9,071 nucleotides of DNA from Opitutia bacterium (GTDB taxonomy: Bacteria > Verrucomicrobiota > Verrucomicrobiia > Opitutales > JANYDI01): NCBI GenBank assembly GCA_025363695.1, contig JANYDI010000060.1:1-9071 (forward strand), in the 5' to 3' direction. Numbering within the stretch: position 1 is the first letter of the stretch; each line of letters begins with the position of its first letter. Both the position numbers and the translations under genes were made by a program. The notes under the pieces are model-generated. The model searched no databases. It was not told the origin of the DNA and was given only the letters and a program-made list of their open reading frames with translations. Below are positions 7,066-9,071 of this stretch, in pieces.

Positions 7066-8629
7066 ACTTCGCGGCAAAGCGGCTCCTACTGGGCTCCAGA
7101 CCCAGCCCCTTGTCGGCGCGGCGTATTTTTCCGTTGGCATGCAAGGACATCAGCAGCCAAAAGACGTTCTCGGCCTCGTGGTCTTGGCCGAGGAATTGAG
7201 CCAGCTCCTTGGCTGTCGCCTCGGTCTTGGGGTTTTGCTTAAAATAGCCCAAAATGGCGCGCTTGAGGTTCAGAATGGTGGCGGCGGCTTTTTTACCGGC
7301 TTCCACTCCCGGTTGATGGTAGGCGTTGATGTTAATCAAATGCGCGTAAAGGCCCACGGTACGCTCAAACAAGGCAATCAGGGCGCCCAAAGTATGGGGG
7401 TTGACGCTTTGAAGGACGATCGTGATGGAAGGGCGGCCATTTTCATGAAGGGCTTGGCGCGTGCCTAGGAAAAAGCCGTTGAGGAAGTCTCCGCAGCCCA
7501 TGCCGTCTTCGATGTCCAAAAACGGTGCATCCTGTTGCAGCGCAACAATAAAGGTCGCAAAAAAATTCGGCAGGCCGTCTCGAAGTTGCTGCACGTAGGC
7601 GTGCTGATCCGTGGAGCCTTTGTTGCCATAGACGCTGATCCCTTGATGCACCGTCTTGCCCTCTAGGTCTACGGCCTTGCCCAGGGACTCCATCACCAAT
7701 TGCTGCAAGTATTTGGAAAACAACTCAAGTTTATCCTTATATGGCAACACAACCATGGCCTTTTCGCCCTTGCCACCGGTGAGGAAATGCCAGGCCAAAG
7801 CCAGGCGAGCGGCTGGATTTTTCTGGCCATCGGGGGAGCGCGTGTAGACGTCCATTTCGGCAGCTCCTTTCAGAAAGGCGTGGATGTCAATGCCCTGCAA
7901 AGCTGCTGGCAAAAGCCCCACGGCACTGAGCTCACTGGTGCGGCCTCCCACCCAATCCCACATCGGGAAACGCGCCAACCAGCCATGCGCCTGGGCATAG
8001 CGGTCTAGCTCGCTGGCCTGGCCGGTAACAGCCACGGCATGTTTCCCAAAGTTCAGACCCGCCTTGGCATAGGCAGCTGCGACCTCCAGCATCCCGTTGC
8101 GCGGCTCCGGCGTACTCCCTGACTTCGAAATGACCACAACTAAGGTTTTTCCCAAAAGCCCCTTCAGGCCATCCAAGACAAAAGCAATGCCTTCCGGATC
8201 CGTATTGTCGATAAAATGCGGTTTTAAGCGATCCGCACTCCCTTGCGACAAGGCCTTAGCCGCCAATTGCGGACCCAAGGCTGAGCCTCCGATTCCGATC
8301 ACCAAAAAATGCTCAAACGCCCCGCCTTCGCCCTTTAAATGCCCTTGGTGTACCGTTTTTGAAAACGCATCTATGCGCACCAGCGTATCCGTAATGGCCT
8401 CCGTTAAGGCCGGCTCTGGAGCCAAGTGAGGCGCCCGCAACCAATAGTGGCCCACGCGCCTTTGCTCATCGGGATTGGCAATCGCCCCCGCTTCCAGGGC
8501 ATTCATCGCCTCCAAGGCCCCATCCATGCGCTCATGCATAGACGCTTTATAATCGCTAGACCAGCCGACTTTGCTCGTGTCTAGGCCAAATTCCGAAAAC
8601 CACAAAAATTCTTCTTCAAATGATTTCAT
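7064..8629 (-). CDS. pgi: Glucose-6-phosphate isomerase
   Basis: Pgi interconverts glucose-6-phosphate and fructose-6-phosphate in the cytoplasm (glycolysis and gluconeogenesis). The 521-residue product carries the family signatures: GIGGSALGPQ (112-121), the sugar-phosphate binding loop SKSGSTPEPRN (168-178), MWDWVGGRTSELSAVG (223-238), the catalytic glutamate E314 in QQLVMESLGK, GNKGSTDQHAYVQQLRDG (335-352), and H438 with the KK pair at 446-447 in NAYHQPGVEAGKKAA. After the usual fold, about 60 residues (460-521) form a helical extension resembling a small winged helix (KTEATAKELAQFL ... WLLMSLHANGKIRRADKG). I recall comparable tails in Verrucomicrobiota-type Pgi. The ATG at 8629 has a good ribosome binding site and a plausible promoter. 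The gene is monocistronic and flanked on both sides by inverted half repeat elements. Confidence 0.97.
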   Translation of the reverse strand: MKSFEEEFLWFSEFGLDTSKVGWSSDYKASMHERMDGALEAMNALEAGAIANPDEQRRVGHYWLRAPHLAPEPALTEAITDTLVRIDAFSKTVHQGHLKGEGGAFEHFLVIGIGGSALGPQLAAKALSQGSADRLKPHFIDNTDPEGIAFVLDGLKGLLGKTLVVVISKSGSTPEPRNGMLEVAAAYAKAGLNFGKHAVAVTGQASELDRYAQAHGWLARFPMWDWVGGRTSELSAVGLLPAALQGIDIHAFLKGAAEMDVYTRSPDGQKNPAARLALAWHFLTGGKGEKAMVVLPYKDKLELFSKYLQQLVMESLGKAVDLEGKTVHQGISVYGNKGSTDQHAYVQQLRDGLPNFFATFIVALQQDAPFLDIEDGMGCGDFLNGFFLGTRQALHENGRPSITIVLQSVNPHTLGALIALFERTVGLYAHLININAYHQPGVEAGKKAAATILNLKRAILGYFKQNPKTEATAKELAQFLGQDHEAENVFWLLMSLHANGKIRRADKGLGLEPSRSRFAAK

Positions 8630-8635
8630 AATAAA

Positions 8636-8686
8636 TTCCTTTGCTAATTATGGGAGCATTTTACTCTTTTTTTGAGTTTAGTACAA
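8636..8686 (-). promoter_or_regulatory. pgi promoter and ribosome binding site
   Basis: On the minus strand TTGTAC (8681-8686) is followed after 17 bases by TAAAAT (8658-8663), which matches the -10 consensus at five of six positions. Downstream, AAAGGAA (8636-8642) is a good Shine-Dalgarno sequence ending 6 bases before the ATG whose first base is 8629. The half repeat unit at 8731-8865 lies just upstream of the promoter. Confidence 0.6.
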
Positions 8687-8730
8687 TATGAAAATGCTTA
8701 ATGTTTATGATAAAGGGAAAAAGAAGAGGA

Positions 8731-8865
8731 AGGGCCAAGGGGAGCTCGCTCCCCTTGGATCCCCTTTCCGATGGGCGATTTTCTAAAATGCTAGCGCATT
8801 TTAGGAAAATCGCCCATCGGGAGTGGGTATACAAGGCGCCCCACAGATCGCTTCGCGATCGAAGC
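8731..8865. repeat. Half unit of the modular palindromic repeat (left-half type)
   Basis: The order is H1 (8735-8758), H2 (8768-8820), inner segment and H3 (about 8846-8860), as in the left half of a full element. The first 51 bases (8732-8782) are identical to 41-91, and 8828-8864 is identical to 135-171. The two copies differ mainly near the H2 tip, where an a-to-t change in one arm is matched in the other. The right half is missing; ordinary A/T-rich DNA follows H3. A purine-rich stretch (about 8713-8734) precedes it. Confidence 0.85.
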
Positions 8866-8942
8866 CACATTTTTTTAGGCATTTTTAAAACCTGTTTTAA
8901 TGGATTCGTTAGGGTTGATAAATAATTATTTAGGGGCTGACA

Positions 8943-8964
8943 CCTAACATGAAGCATGTTAGGA
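8943..8964 (+). promoter_or_regulatory. Hairpin masking the transposase ribosome binding site
   Basis: The arms cctaacatg and catgttagg pair perfectly over 9 bp around a 3-base loop (aag), with further imperfect pairing outside (gctgac / acagtc). The likely Shine-Dalgarno AGGA (8961-8964) overlaps the 3' arm and lies 7 bases before the GTG at 8972. Transcripts entering from outside the IS would include the whole hairpin and hide the site. The hairpin is seen; the regulatory role is inferred by analogy with other insertion sequences. Confidence 0.6.
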
Positions 8965-8971
8965 CAGTCAA

Positions 8972-9071
8972 GTGTACGTAAAGCATTGTAAATTAGCGGA
9001 AAGCAAGCAGTTGAAGTTGATGGAATTTTTTGTTGCTGGAATATCGGCGCGGACAGCCGGAGAATTGACAG
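8972..9071 (+). CDS. IS1595-family (IS1016-like) transposase, N-terminal part
   Basis: Thirty-three codons are present before the window ends. The product contains KLAESKQLKLMEFFVAGIS followed by ARTAGELT, the typical start of IS1595/IS1016-group transposases: a helix-turn-helix that precedes a zinc-ribbon and the catalytic domain, both beyond the window. The frame is open only from 8963. GTG at 8972 is the best start because AGGA lies 7 bases upstream; the ATG at 9020 is inside the conserved region. Whether the gene is intact cannot be judged. Confidence 0.75.
   Translation, partial: MYVKHCKLAESKQLKLMEFFVAGISARTAGELT

Larger units (their letters stand above)
8933..9071 (+). mobile_element. 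Left end of an IS1595-family insertion sequence (truncated by window)
   Basis: The transposase start at 8972 identifies the element. The probable left terminus is GGGGCTGA at 8933, the kind of end I associate with this family. The 8 bases before it (attattta, 8925-8932) are A/T-only and could be one copy of an 8-bp target duplication, which cannot be confirmed because the right end is outside the window. It inserted 68 bases beyond the half repeat unit. Confidence 0.7.

Noticed and set aside
6827..7468. 213-codon open frame spanning the end of the LRR gene and antisense to pgi
   Set aside because: It overlaps two well-supported genes in another frame and crosses a repeat and a polypyrimidine tract; no family resemblance.
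8701..8925. 74-codon open frame through the half unit upstream of pgi
   Set aside because: Same repeat-derived artefact as at 80-343.
8866..8932. Small gene or RNA between the half unit and the IS
   Set aside because: Only A/T-rich sequence without a credible frame, promoter or stable fold.

Overview
The window is a bacterial chromosomal segment of roughly balanced G+C carrying two housekeeping genes, two exported-protein genes, four copies of a modular palindromic repeat, and the left end of an insertion sequence. The source is uncertain. The lipoprotein (N-terminal beta domain, IPT/TIG-like middle, C-terminal Ig-like domain) and the type of glucose-6-phosphate isomerase remind me of Verrucomicrobiota (Opitutae-like) proteins. 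A large secreted-looking LRR protein would suit a host-associated lifestyle. I hold that placement at about 0.4; it rests on recalled family resemblance, not a search.

Layout. 1-40: A-rich, nothing recognised. 37-316: full repeat element 1, followed by a sigma70-like promoter (340-367) and a lipoprotein gene (379-1296, +). 1294-1588: full repeat element 2, sitting exactly between that gene and the convergent ligA (1586-3580, -); its two ends contain both stop codons. 3581-3756: divergent promoter region. 3757-6903 (+): 1048-residue LRR protein with a signal peptide. 6912-7021: half repeat element and then a polypyrimidine tract. 7064-8629 (-): pgi, with a clear promoter and RBS. 8731-8865: another half element in the opposite orientation. 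8933 to the end: 5' part of an IS1595-family (IS1016-like) insertion sequence with the start of its transposase gene.

The genes do not form an operon or a visible pathway. LigA seals DNA nicks and Pgi interconverts glucose-6-P and fructose-6-P; the other two proteins are predicted to act at or outside the cell envelope.

The most unusual thing is the repeat family. Each half unit has an outer hairpin H1 (about 24 nt), a long hairpin H2 (about 50 nt) and a small inner hairpin H3 (15 nt). A full element is two half units placed head to head. Stem sequences differ between copies, but changes in one arm are matched in the other, so pairing has been kept while sequence drifts. Left halves resemble left halves elsewhere and right halves resemble right halves. 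This looks like a REP/BIME- or MITE-like non-autonomous element family; I cannot assign it to a named family.
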